A stretch of DNA of 64,000 nucleotides from contig JAYKKM010000374.1 of the NCBI GenBank assembly GCA_035772405.1, positions 1,208,501 to 1,272,500 on the forward strand, read 5' to 3'. The number at the start of each line of letters is the position of its first letter. Position 1 is the stretch's first letter. Below the pieces are notes generated by a model that worked only from the letters and a program-made list of their open reading frames with translations, was not told the origin of the DNA and searched no databases. Source of the stretch: Chrysogorgia sp. JL179-B06 (taxonomy: Eukaryota; Cnidaria; Anthozoa; Scleralcyonacea; Chrysogorgiidae). The position numbers and the translations under genes are program-made. This document shows positions 10,613 through 21,129 of this stretch, in pieces.

Positions 10613-11718
10613 TTGAGAGTCTATAAACTGCTAAATATCTAGTATCTGGTGTTGGTTGAATATTTTGATTTTAACGAGGTTTTAAAAATCTTTTGGCGTC
10701 ATGTCGACGACTCCGTACAACCTACGAAAATTGTTGTCGATTACACCATGGATAGTCTATTTACTATCCATGATTACACTTGCAAATTTATTGTAGTTCA
10801 TATTAAAAACACTTACCGAATAAAGAGTTCTTGAAATTATAATATTCTTGAAACAATGGCGTCGAAATATATCAAAGTCGGAAGCAATCGGAAGTTGTCG
10901 ATATCTTCTCTATGCTATCAGCACACAACCTCGTCCCCAGGGCCTTCGCGGTGCGAGGCAAGATGGCGGGCGAGGCGAGCGAAGGCCCTGGCAAAGGCTG
11001 AACCACGTGACAAAATATTCCACTATATGTGGAAAATTTTCCCGCTAGTTTGTCTACTGTGTAATCATGAGAGACTCAGTACTAGTGAGATGTATATGGA
11101 ATACATGATTCATGCTCTTATTTTCACTTCCACAAAGACGATAAATATCCAATAAGTGTTCCGGCGTTCCACTGATCTATATTAGAATATATTAGAGATT
11201 TAGAGGACTGGATAGAACATCTAGAGTAGAATATTTTACTGTTGCGTAATTATAGTTTTAGTATATTTGCTTTTTTCTCTTTTCGGATCAGACCGATTTT
11301 TGTATCATGAGAAGAAAAGGACACGGGAAGCCTTCGGAGAGCAATTTTTAGTTGTTTAGCCCAAAAACGTAGGGAAAAACGGAATTTGCGAGTTCAAATT
11401 TCGATCATCGATGGTAGCAAACCAACAAGATGACAACATTTTGATAGGCAAAAGTCGTTCTAACACACAACCTGAAAACTATAAAAGATTTTTGAGGTTG
11501 TAAACTGCCGGAAAAGAGGCAACACTAATTTCAACATTTGTGGTAAGTCTTTGAAATATTTCGAAATATTTCGATTTTTGTGATCGTATTTGTGAAATAT
11601 ATTTGAATGTTAATGGCGTTTATCTATGTTTAGCTGTAAACAAATGTTATGTATGCAATATGTATGCCCAAATAGAAAACATAACTCAGAAAATAATAAA
11701 CACATTGTGGTGGCATGT

Positions 11719-11887
11719 TGTAAAACATGGACTGGATTGATAAAACATGGACTGATAAAACATGGACTGATAAAACATGGACTGATAAAACATGGACTGA
11801 TAAAACATGGACTGATAAAACATGGACTGGTAAAACATGGACTGATAAAACATGGACTGATAAAACATGGACTGATAAAACATGGAG
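11719..11887 (+). repeat. 15-bp minisatellite, about 11 copies
   Basis: Unit ATAAAACATGGACTG, almost perfect. An inverted array of about four units is at 11970-12034, so the two can pair into a long hairpin. Confidence 0.9.
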
Positions 11888-11969
11888 GGTTAGGATCTTT
11901 GTTGTTTTGGGGTTAGCGATTATTTGTTATGTAGACATCATACATTCACAGCTACACGTTACATGTTGT

Positions 11970-12034
11970 CATGTTTTACCAGTCCATGTTTTATCAGTCC
12001 ATGTTTTATCAGTCCATGTTTTATCAGTCCATGT
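11970..12034 (-). repeat. Inverted counterpart of the 15-bp minisatellite
   Basis: Unit CAGTCCATGTTTTAT, reverse complement of the array at 11719-11887. Confidence 0.88.
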
Positions 12035-12354
12035 TACAACATGCCCATTCTGGTACCCTTTGAATACCAGGATGATTTATTTAAATCATTAACCTAATTT
12101 TCTGTGAGTGAATAGTGTTCAACCAGGAATATAAAGACAAATATAGTAGCTACAGTATTTAGGGCTATAAGTACCTGTAGGTATACATGTATATATTTTG
12201 ATAGTGGTTATTTTTAAATTAAAAATCAAGAAAGCTTTGTTTGATTGTAGTCCCTAGAGGAGCCATGCAGTTTAAATATTTATCAATCTTCATCTTCACT
12301 GATGGTTGAAGAGGATAGGGTTACTGTGCTTCTCTCTGATTCAGACAGATCCTG

Positions 12355-12490
12355 ACCCTTGCTCGATATATGAGCAACCAAAATATAATTAAAATTATTA
12401 TAGCATCAACCCAAGTCAGTTTTAGGGTTAGGATTTGGGTTAGGGATTGGTTTGTATTTCAGTTGTTCATATATCGAGAAAGCGCCCAGA
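12355..12490. mobile_element. Small MITE with telomere-like core
   Basis: Ends GCTCGATATATGAGCAACC and GTTCATATATCGAG are inverted. The core has TTAGGGTTAGG-type repeats. A relative in the opposite orientation is at 31925-32070. Confidence 0.6.
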
Positions 12491-12499
12491 TCCTATATG

Positions 12500-13540
12500 G
12501 TTTCCTTCCCATGGCACATTCTGACCATATATACTATAGTACTTGGTGATGATCTTGATCAAGCCATAAACATGGTTTTCAGTCAAGCACATGGTTATCA
12601 TCAAGCTCTATAAACTGTCAATGTTGACAGGTTGATGGCCCAATATTATAAATGAATATAGTGCTGCTGGTAAAATGTATTCTACTTGCATTATTACAGT
12701 TTGAGCAGGATGAATGTTATGTGAATAGCTTATAGATGTAGCTGCTGCACAGTATAGTAGAATGAATTGATTCATGTAATTATTTTCATGTACACTGTGC
12801 ATTGGTGGTTTCCTTTAGTACAGGAAACCACCTTAACTTATTTAATAGCCATAATTACCATGCAGCTTGCAATTTCAAGGATTAAAATATGAAACAAAAT
12901 CCAAACATTCGCATCATGTAAATCAATATCAGTTAAGAAACAAGAAAAGCAAGTTAAATTACTGGAGAAAAATATATGCTATTTTTTATTATGAAATTAA
13001 TTGTTTTGTGCCTAAACCTGTTTAAGATATGAGGGGGGAAAATATGGATTTGGCCTGGTTGATCAGTATGGCTAAGAAATATATTAAAGTTTTAATATTA
13101 ACCAGCAATGGTTTAGAAGGTTTATTATATAGAATCAAAATACACATGACAAAATACACATGAGTTATTAAAAATGTTTCTTTAATCAAATCATGGACAA
13201 AGTTTATGATACAGTACAATTATTCTATAGAAAGCCACTATTAGTTGTCTTACTGTTTCACCTTCAAATTCCTTCCTTCATATTAGTGGTTAAATTTTAG
13301 ACCTTGTAACACAATAGCAAATATTTTACCAAAATATTACATATAGATACATTTTTATCAAAATGACATAATTTATACATGACATGAGTCCACTATAAAC
13401 CAAAAATATAAGTGCAGCCTATCCACATTTCACGTCATCCTGCCCTTTAAATAAATCAACTCGACTGTAAATATTCAATAATCGTGGTATTATCTCAGAT
13501 TTTTATTCTTATCAATCATTGTAGTGTATATATAGTGCTG
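12500..13540. other. Interior of the Mutator-like element, nothing recognised
   Basis: AT-rich; only short frames with no similarity that I can name. No transposase motifs. Confidence 0.5.
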
Positions 13541-14139
13541 CGGCCGGCTTCGAAAGTTCGTCAAAATATGAACTTATTTACTTACGATTCAATTTTTATC
13601 CACATTTTTAAGTTTTCTGTAGTTTAATGATGTACCCTGTCAAAATGGGTTTGCTTTGTTCAGCTATTTCGTGGTTATATGCAAAAACTACGATTCCACA
13701 ACAGTAAAATATAGCGATACTGAACCGAAGTGGAGCTGGCCGCAGCTCAAAACATCCGGCTTCAATTTCGGTGGCGCTCAAACAAAGGATGCTCTATCCA
13801 GTCCTCTTATATAGATCAGTGGTTACTTCGGATATCGTTTCTTTGGAGTTTCGATCAAACTGATCACTAACATGTTCATTTCATTATCTCCTGTATTTAT
13901 AGTCTATTAGACGCCATGTTTAGTTTGCTTTCCCGCACAATTTAATTATTGACCAATGGGGACAGTTGTGAGCATTTAATTCAATTAAATCCTACAACCA
14001 ATCAACGGCAGTTTTGGTCCAGCCTTTGCCAGGGCCTTCGCTCGCCTCGCCCGCCATCTTGCCTCGCACCGCGAAGGCCCTGGGGACGAGGTTGATCAGC
14101 ACATTGCTACGAGAAGATATTGTATATGCGCTTCGCGCA

Positions 14140-14292
14140 GATACAAAAATCTTCTAGTAATACTAAACTATTTTAAAAGTTTCATACAGAAAGTTAAAAC
14201 CCACCAACTGTTTCTCCCAATCATTTTCGGCCTTCGTCGTATTATCGAGACAAAGATTTTACAATACATCAGACTCGACTCTACCTACTTCT
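14140..14292 (+). repeat. Paralogue of the sequence next to BHMT exon 2
   Basis: Matches 41065-41225 (ACTAAACTATTTTAAA, CACCAACTGTTTCTCCCA, GTATTATCGAGACAAAGATT) and stops matching about where the exon 2 donor would be. Confidence 0.75.
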
Positions 14293-14576
14293 CCCATTCT
14301 ACTTTGATGAGTCAGCAAATACTCTCAATTTTATATTTAGAATTATTTGGGATTTTATTATTTGAAAAAAAAATTAATGACGATATATCATGAGAAAAAA
14401 GTTGTTATTCGTAATGATGACCAACTCCCCTGTTCTAAGAAAGACTTACCCACGATCTCGTTTACAGTTTACAATGGAAGATTACGAGGTAGCCGTTGAA
14501 TAATAACATTTATTTTAAAAGATATTTTTATGTTGAAGTACATATATATTATAGGTTGCTGTTTGTAAATGTAAAG

Positions 14577-17500
14577 TAATAATAATAATAATAATAAATA
14601 ATAACGACTTATTACGGCATTCCAACTAGTGGCTCTTCATCCGCAAAAATTACATATGTTAACAATTAAGTATAAGTAATACAAATTAACTATAATTTAA
14701 ATATATACGATATGTTTACAGATAAAAGATAAAATTTTGAGATTATATACTATTAAAATTACAGAGAAGAATAATATATATATATAAATATATATATATG
14801 TATTATGTTGGATTATGTCTTTCTTTCGCTGAACTAATTAAATGAGTTTTTAAAAGTCTGGAAAACTGTGCGTGATTTATACAGTTCCTAATGTCTTTTG
14901 AAAGACGATTAAAAGTTTTGGCACAAGCACATTGAAAAGAGCCATCTATTTTTGGTACTACCAGTTGAATTCCATCAGATAAGTGTTCTTGATGGAATAT
15001 AACGTTCCAATGGAAGATAAGATGGCCAGGGCTTTGTGGGCTAATTTCAGCAAATGGTATTCACGACGTTTTGTTAAGGGTAGCCAGCCAAGTTTTAGTA
15101 AATCATCTCTTTGGCATTGATTAGTCACAAAAGCTGCGGCAGATAATTGCACCCGGGATAAACGTTTAATTAAATATGCTGAATGCCTAATAATTTGAAA
15201 GAAGATACGATACTCTCTCAAGTTCAGCTCCGTTGCAATTAAGTGCAGCAATGTCGCTGTTTACCAGTTTGTGGACATGTGACATTTGCTGCGTTGAAAA
15301 CAACATAACTTTCGTTTTGGAAGGATTTAGTGTCAGGTTGGACTCTGTAGACCAGGAATCCAACGTATCCAATGCTGTCTGCATCTCAGATTGACAGTGT
15401 TGTAGCTTTGCCGGTTTACAATGAGCATGTACATAGTGGTGTCATTTTACTTCTTCAGGCAATTTCTCAGCTAGATCATTTACGGAGAGATCGAACAGCA
15501 CGGGACCTAAAATCGATCCTTGTGGCACGCCAGATGTAACATTAATTTTTTCCGATACATGGTCATCAATTTGGACAAATTGCCGCCTTCATGCAGTTAA
15601 ATAATGCATTATCCATCGGAGAGAATCTTTAGAAAAGCCTTGAGAGTGAAGTTTCAATAGTACCGTTTTATAAGCTACCGTGTCGAAAGCCTTCGAAAAG
15701 TCAGCCATAACAGAAAGTGTTATCTCGCCCCGCTTCATGGCCGTTCGGATGTCATCTCGCATAGCTAACAACGCCGTGGTTGTTGAATGCCCCTTGCGAT
15801 AGGCGCTGATGTTTTGATGGAGTGTACTTTTATTAGAAAGAAAATCTGCGATTTGACGAAGTGCTAACTTTTCGTATACTTTTGAAAGTATACGGGAAGA
15901 ATAGAAATAGGGCGATAGTCATCATTGCACTTACGATCATTGACTTTAGGAATCGGGCTGATACGAGCCAGTTTCCAAATAGCTGGAAAAGTCTGTGTTG
16001 AGATGCATGTATTCAAAACGTGCGTGAGTGGAGATGCTAAGTGTTGAGCAACTAGCTTTATAAACTTTACAGGAACATTGTCAGGACCACAAGAACAGTC
16101 CGATCTCAATCCTTTGATCTCTCTAAGGACGTCATTGTAAGTTACCTGTTGTAGTGAAAACGGAGTTTCAAGATTTTCCGATAGTGATTCAATTACATGG
16201 TAAAGATCTCCATCAATAGCAGCTGGCGATGATCCTGTAATTCGCTCGGAGGTTGAAGCAAAATGGCTATTCAGTTGATTTGGATCTGCACGCAAGTGTC
16301 GGAGGTATGAAGTGTCGAGGACTGGGATTTATAATTCGATGAATCACCTTCCAAACATCTTTTGGTCTTTTAGAGGAGAGGGCTTTAATTGTAAAACATC
16401 GTTTTGCCTTTTTATAACGATTTTCAATTTGTTTCTAACTTCTCGGAAGGCGTGCCAGTTATCTTCATTGGGTGGTTTTTTATGTGCTTGAAAGTTGAAA
16501 CCGTTTCGATCTACATTGCTCTTGTAGCGAACGAATATTTGAATCATTCATCCAAGGAGCAGGTGGCCTCGTTAATCTAGTTCGTTTGACTGGAACATGT
16601 CTTTCCAGGCATTCTTGAATAAGATTTTGTAGGGTCCCCGCTTTTTGATCTGGATCTTCAAGAGCATACACTACTTCAAAAGGGTGGTTGAAAAATCCTC
16701 GATGAATGCATTTTCGTTGAACTGTTTTTCATTTCGTATAAACTTATATCTTGGTGCATATCTTGACACACGAATATTTAGGGTTGCATATGGTGCGTCA
16801 TGGTCGCTAATCAGGGGACAGAGTAGGACGTTAGTGTGTGTTACACATTGAGGTATATTTGTTACAATGTGATCGATGAGAGTAGCGGATGATTTTGTTG
16901 TTCTCGTTGGCTTTGTTACATGTTGTTTTAGGTTAAATGAGTCCAGAATGTCTGTATACTGTTTTGTCATTGTCAAGTCATGTTTAAGCAGGTTTACGTT
17001 AAAATCACCAGTGATCTCATCATTGGCAATCCGTCCCATGCAATTGTGAGATCACCTAGAAGAGCATGATAAATCGTTCCAATTAAAAGCTGACTGTTTT
17101 TGTTTCGACCGGGAACTTCAATCAAAGATGCTCCATTTGGGGGTGTCTAGATTCGATGTCTTTGCGTCTTTTAAATATAATCAATTCCTTGATATATACC
17201 CCAACCCCGCCTCCTTTTGATTTCTCTCGATTTCGAAAAGCATGACAATATCCGGGTATCGTTACATACTGGAGGAGTAATTGTTATTGTCCTTCAACCA
17301 CGTTTCACTCATAGCAATGATGTCGAACGGGTACTCCTTTACAGTAATCAATAGATTGTCAAACGTAGACACCATGCTTTGAGTGTTAATATGCATTACT
17401 TTTAGCTGTGCGTCCCTTTTGGTGAGAGCGTCTAGATGTAAATTTTGAGTGAATCGTCACTCAGTGCCATTGTCGTTTTCCGGTTCGCCATCAGATATCG

Positions 17501-17950
17501 TATCCATGTAGAAAGGAAGTAAGCTTCATATACATGTATGGCATATCCATTTCATGGGAATCGCAGCAGAGATTTCTTTAATGTTAGATATTCTTGCGCA
17601 CTTTGCATGTATAAAATCGAAGCACTGAGTGCATACACATCGCTTTTGGTTTTTGGCTACAGCCTTCTCACACTCTGATTACATCTAGGTGCATGAGTCG
17701 ACTTTTTATTCGTGCTTACCGGACCGGGATTTTCTTCTATGTCACCACTCTTCAGAAGTAAACAGAAGGTAGCCGTGGAGTTGTTATAATATGACATTTT
17801 CTTTACCGACCAGCATTGACGTTTCTTCCTAGATTGGTTTATTTTAACACCATTTAGATACTCACAAGCAAATACCGCAAGGTTTTGTCGATTTCTAAAG
17901 TCCGTATTTTCCAATTGTAGTTGAGAGTGCCTTGTTGTTTACGTTCGTAA
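14577..17950 (-). mobile_element. Dead non-LTR retrotransposon (LINE) with 2A-like leader
   Basis: Antisense LINE, about 3.4 kb, frames broken by stops and indels. From its 5' end: a 2A-like peptide and PHD-like finger (17580-17797); endonuclease pieces (HINTQSM...MSETWL at about 17280-17420, GDFN and SDHD at 16671-17039); reverse transcriptase (15864-16295, ADFSKAFDTV at 15589-15771, SGVPQGSILGP near 15500-15540); C-terminal QLSAAAFV...LGWLPLTKRREYHLLKL (14958-15251) and FNRLSKDIRNC...LLKTHLI (about 14815-14935). The YADD box is missing from its expected place. A (TTA)n tract at 14577-14605 is a plausible 3' tail. Resembles CR1/L2-type LINEs. Confidence 0.85.
17657..17797 (-). pseudogene. 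LINE N-terminal 2A-like peptide and broken PHD-like finger
   Basis: Starting at the Met at 17797: MSYYNNSTATFCLLLKSGDI then EENPGP. The DIEENPGP core is at 17720-17743. 2A-like sequences make ribosomes skip a peptide bond and are known at the start of some APE-type LINE proteins. After it come CNQSV and, one frame over after a single-base slip (about 17665), EKAVAKNQKRCVCTQCFDFI then HAKC, a PHD-like Cys/His pattern. The upstream Met at 17914 is also in frame but the shorter form has the usual layout. Confidence 0.8.
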
Positions 17951-18303
17951 TACCATGATGACCTCGGGTTCTTTTGTTCTCGCCGGGTGGTTTAATCACG
18001 ATATTCCCGGCTTTAGCGGGGAGATCTCTAAATCTCCCGGCAAAGCCGGGCAGATTTCTAATTTCTCCCTGATTAAAATTCATGAGCCAAAATTCAAAGA
18101 CACGACAAAGAGTTTTCTTAATACGTTTTACATGCATGCACACGCGTCAGAATTGCTTATTCCCAAACAAATTTCCTACAATGGAAAATTGTTGAATACA
18201 TCACTGATCATGCATTGTATTACACAATACTCCTACTATCAATTAGTTTTGTACAATGAAAACACTAGTTTCACCTCGGTCATCACTCATCATGGTATTA
18301 CAA
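17947..18303. mobile_element. MITE with GTAATACCATGATGACC ends
   Basis: Left GTAATACCATGATGACCTCGG and right CCTCGGTCATCACTCATCAT..GGTATTAC are inverted. Inside, CCCGGCTTTAGCGGG / CCCGGCAAAGCCGGG words form GC hairpins. Similar ends recur at 18290-18490, 43225-43345 and 46690-46870. Confidence 0.6.
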
Positions 18304-18317
18304 ACTAATACAATGGT

Positions 18318-18480
18318 TTTTAAGAATATAGTGATCAAATCTCCCGCAAACCGCGGAATGTTTGTGAAAGCCCCTCGGGACGCCTTCGGGCTTCGCCCTC
18401 ATGCTTTCCCTCGGGACTTTCACAAACATTCCTCGGTTTGCGGGAGATTTAATCACTATATTCTTAAAAACATTGTATTA
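18318..18480. repeat. Long hairpin, MITE-like
   Basis: TTTTTAAGAATATAGTGAT...AAATCTCCCGCAAACCG is inverted to CGGTTTGCGGGAGATTTAAT...CACTATATTCTTAAAAA. The loop has CCCTCGGGAC words repeated both ways. Confidence 0.75.
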
Positions 18481-18589
18481 CTTATAAAAGTCATTAGTCG
18501 AGACGATAAGTAGTGTTATGCAAATTGCTTTCGATAAATGCAAAGTATTTCCAAAAGCATAATTTCCCGATATCGGCGGTCCAAAAAGT

Positions 18590-19019
18590 CCAATTTCTTG
18601 TATATTTACGTCAAAGTATTTAGTCCCAACAAAGATATTAGGTCGTGGAAATGTTCCTTCTAGTAATCCTGCGAAAACTTCGTTACAAGATGAGTGTCCT
18701 TTAGAACAGACAGGCCGGTTTCAAAACCGAGTGAATACTTCGCTTGGTTGGTTCCATAGCCGTTTTCAAGGCAGGATCGCAATATATATCGTTGAAACGT
18801 TTCTTCCAGAAACACAGACTTGTGTTCCGACATTTCCTTGCATTTTGGAACGAAAAACGCAGCCAAAAAGTTAACTTTAAGTAAAGAAAGTAACAAAAGA
18901 GTGGAGAGCCAGAAAGGTCGTGTATCATCCATGCATATATTATATAGTAGACAACATGTTTTGAACAACATGATGTTGAGCTGTAAGGTCTGTAATATCA
19001 GATTCGAATGTTTTTCCAA
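18590..19019 (-). other. Unrecognised reading frame with hydrophobic segment
   Basis: From the Met at 18929 the frame reads MDDTRPFWLSTLLLLSLLKV and then a soluble-looking stretch ending LVTKFSQDY (18663). A neighbouring frame continues at lower coordinates as FAGLLEGTFPRPNIFVGTKY and FDVNIQEIGLFGPP, suggesting a one-base slip or an intron. A signal peptide or membrane anchor is possible. I do not recognise the family. It could be a gene fragment or chance. Confidence 0.3.
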
Positions 19020-19184
19020 CGTAGATATATTGTTAAGGACATATTTTGGCTATTTTTCGTGTTCGTAACCTGCCACCTTCCTCTACCCGCTTATACCTGC
19101 GACCCGCTACCCGACACCTGCGACACGCGTTTTAGCCCCGCCGGTCGTATTAGACACGTGTTTCACTCGTGTTCGCATCAACGT

Positions 19185-20337
19185 CAGGGTTGCCAGTTTG
19201 GCGCAAAAAGCGCCAAATTTCTCGATTTTGGCTTCTTTTGACTTTGTACTAAAAATTACGTTTGGCTTCTTTCTATTTTTTGGCTTCTTTTGGCTTCTTT
19301 TTCAAAATAGTGAAATAAGCAACTTTTCGAAAAATAGTCACGCAGCCATCAGTAAAAGTTAGTTATTATAAACTCTTTCTGCTCGGATGATCGGAATCGG
19401 ATCACTTTCGACCAATCAGAGACAGTTTAGACTTTAGACTACTGTCTTCGCAGAGGTCCGACTTTTTGGAAAAAGTATATAAGACTCGATTTTTCTTTAT
19501 AGTTAACACTAAACTCTAAGCTCGCTGTTGAACGTACTATTAAGGCCAATTAAAAAAAATATTCTATTTTTCATCGCCGCCCCCCCCGGGAAAATTGGCC
19601 GCCCGGAAATTAATTATTTTTAATATTAAATCGGTAATTGGTCGGAAGACATCGGAAACCGAACATTGGCGGCCATGTTTTGTAAATAGGCATGATTTAG
19701 CCAACAATGCCCTTCGTTACTCATGTTTTTTCGCAACGTCGTGCCAGCAGAGTACCGATCTATCAATATAAAAGAGCTTTGATAGATCTTTGATAGATTG
19801 CTGTGACTATTTCGTGCACAAAGGGACCACAAACGAAGTGTATGAATTTCATACTATGAAATGGAAAACAGCCTTTAACGCGCTTTTTTAATAAAAGCGA
19901 AATAGGCTACTTACGCTATTAATAAAAAAATAAAAAATAAAATAAAAACCGCCCGCCCGCCCCACTTTTTTCAAAAAAAATGATGAAAAACAGAAATATT
20001 TTTTTAATTGGCCTAAAACTGGTCAAATTACTCAAATAATCAATTCGCCTAAGGCTAAGATGAGCTTAAGCAAACCGCAGGCTGAATGGCAAAGAAAATA
20101 TCCTTTGGTTGAAAAGGCAAAAGATGGTTCGGACGATGCCTGCTGCTCGCTCTGCCGACAAAATATCACCCCAAGATTAACAAATGTAGACAAACACGAA
20201 CAGACCGCGAAGCGCAGAAGGCAAGCTAATTTCGAACCGCCACAATCCGTACTGGGTACGAGATTGGATGAACGGCCCCAGTCCCCACTCTAAATTTCGA
20301 TTTGGCTCTTCTCGGCCCAGGGCACCTGGCAACCCTG
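19185..20337 (+). mobile_element. hAT element, internally deleted, 8-bp target duplication
   Basis: Termini CAGGGTTGCCAG and CTGGCAACCCTG; flanks ATCAACGT at 19177-19184 and 20338-20345. It keeps an N-terminal BED-type finger (20060-20293). At 1153 bp it lacks the catalytic domain. Confidence 0.88.
20060..20293 (+). pseudogene. BED-type zinc finger of a hAT transposase (fragment)
   Basis: Reads AEWQRKYPLVEKAKDGSDDA, then CCSLCRQNITPRLTNVDKH and E-Q-T. W-x-x-K/R-Y-P followed by C-x2-C and a downstream H is the BED-finger pattern used by hAT transposases for end binding. The frame then runs into non-coding element sequence. Confidence 0.7.
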
Positions 20338-20365
20338 ATCAACGTTGCAAAGCTTAGAACATCAG

Positions 20366-20652
20366 CAGGGTTGCCAAGTTCGGGATTTTATCCCGAGATC
20401 TCGGGATTTTAAAAAGCAGTTGGGAACTTTTTGGGATTTTTTTTTAAAAATTCATGCTTGGGATTTTTTTTGGATTTTTGAGAACAGAAAGTTCGCGAAT
20501 TAAAAACTGATTTTTTTTGCCCGTTCGCAGTTTATGCCCGTTCGCAGGTTGGGTCTTTCGGGACTGGGAACGAAAGTGGGAACATTGGGATTTTTGGGGA
20601 TATTTGGGGAAGCTTAGTTGGGAATTTCACACATTTACAGTTGGCAACCCTG
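20366..20652. mobile_element. Second, short hAT element, 8-bp target duplication
   Basis: Termini CAGGGTTGCCAA and TTGGCAACCCTG; flanks AACATCAG at 20358-20365 and 20653-20660. GGGATTTT words fill the inside. Only 28 bp separate it from the first hAT element. Confidence 0.85.
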
Positions 20653-20659
20653 AACATCA

Positions 20660-20703
20660 GTCACATCAACGTGCACCTGATGTCAAGTGCACGTTGATGT
20701 GAC
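20660..20703. repeat. Perfect hairpin, 17-bp stem
   Basis: GTCACATCAACGTGCAC and its exact reverse complement, 10-bp loop. Adjacent to the hAT target duplication. Confidence 0.85.
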
Positions 20704-21129
20704 TCAAGACGTGTCCCTTTTCTTATTCTCATATTTGGATGTTCTGGATTGTTATTGTGGTGTTATTCGGCTTCTACCGATGAATATCTAGTGGATTTGA
20801 ATCTGTATAAAACCTTCGCAAATTTGAAGATTTGTCGAGCAGACGTGTCTGACAAATATTTATATACTTTCGTTGTGCCAGCACAATGGAGCCGAACCAA
20901 ATTCAAATTTAAAAGGGAATATCTTCACCGAAGACTATCTTATGATTGTTCCTCACTTTCTACATTCAATCCTACTGTCTGCTGTTTGGAACAGTCAACT
21001 ACAAGCCTTTTAGGAAACCATGTTTGGAAATACCGTCGATATTAATAATCGTCAAACATATGTATGCCTGAATAATGACGACTTTGATCCCATTATACTG
21101 CCTTTAATCTACCGACTAAAGGACTTAAA
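20704..21129 (+). other. Probable 5' flank of LINE 2
   Basis: A frame at 20749-21045 has no recognised domain; it could be degraded LINE leader. Nothing else seen. Confidence 0.35.

Larger units (their letters stand above)
10926..14094. mobile_element. Mutator-like element, 3.17 kb, 9-bp target duplication
   Basis: Termini of about 75 bp are inverted: CAACCTCGTCCCCAGGGCC...GGCAAAGGCTG at 10926-11002 against 14018-14094. Both sides carry ATCAGCACA (10917-10925, 14095-14103). A 9-bp duplication points to the Mutator superfamily. Inside are sub-terminal inverted motifs (about 11163-11225 against 13785-13830), two 15-bp arrays in opposite orientation and a small MITE at 12355-12490. No transposase was recognised, so it is non-autonomous. 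A 36-bp relative sits at 46004-46039. Confidence 0.85.

Noticed and set aside
11626..12092. Repeat protein with DKTWT or LIKHG units
   Set aside because: Arises from the 15-bp minisatellite; all frames and both strands give similar repeats.
14958..17039. Several separate host genes on the minus strand
   Set aside because: The frames are pieces of one decayed LINE in the expected domain order.
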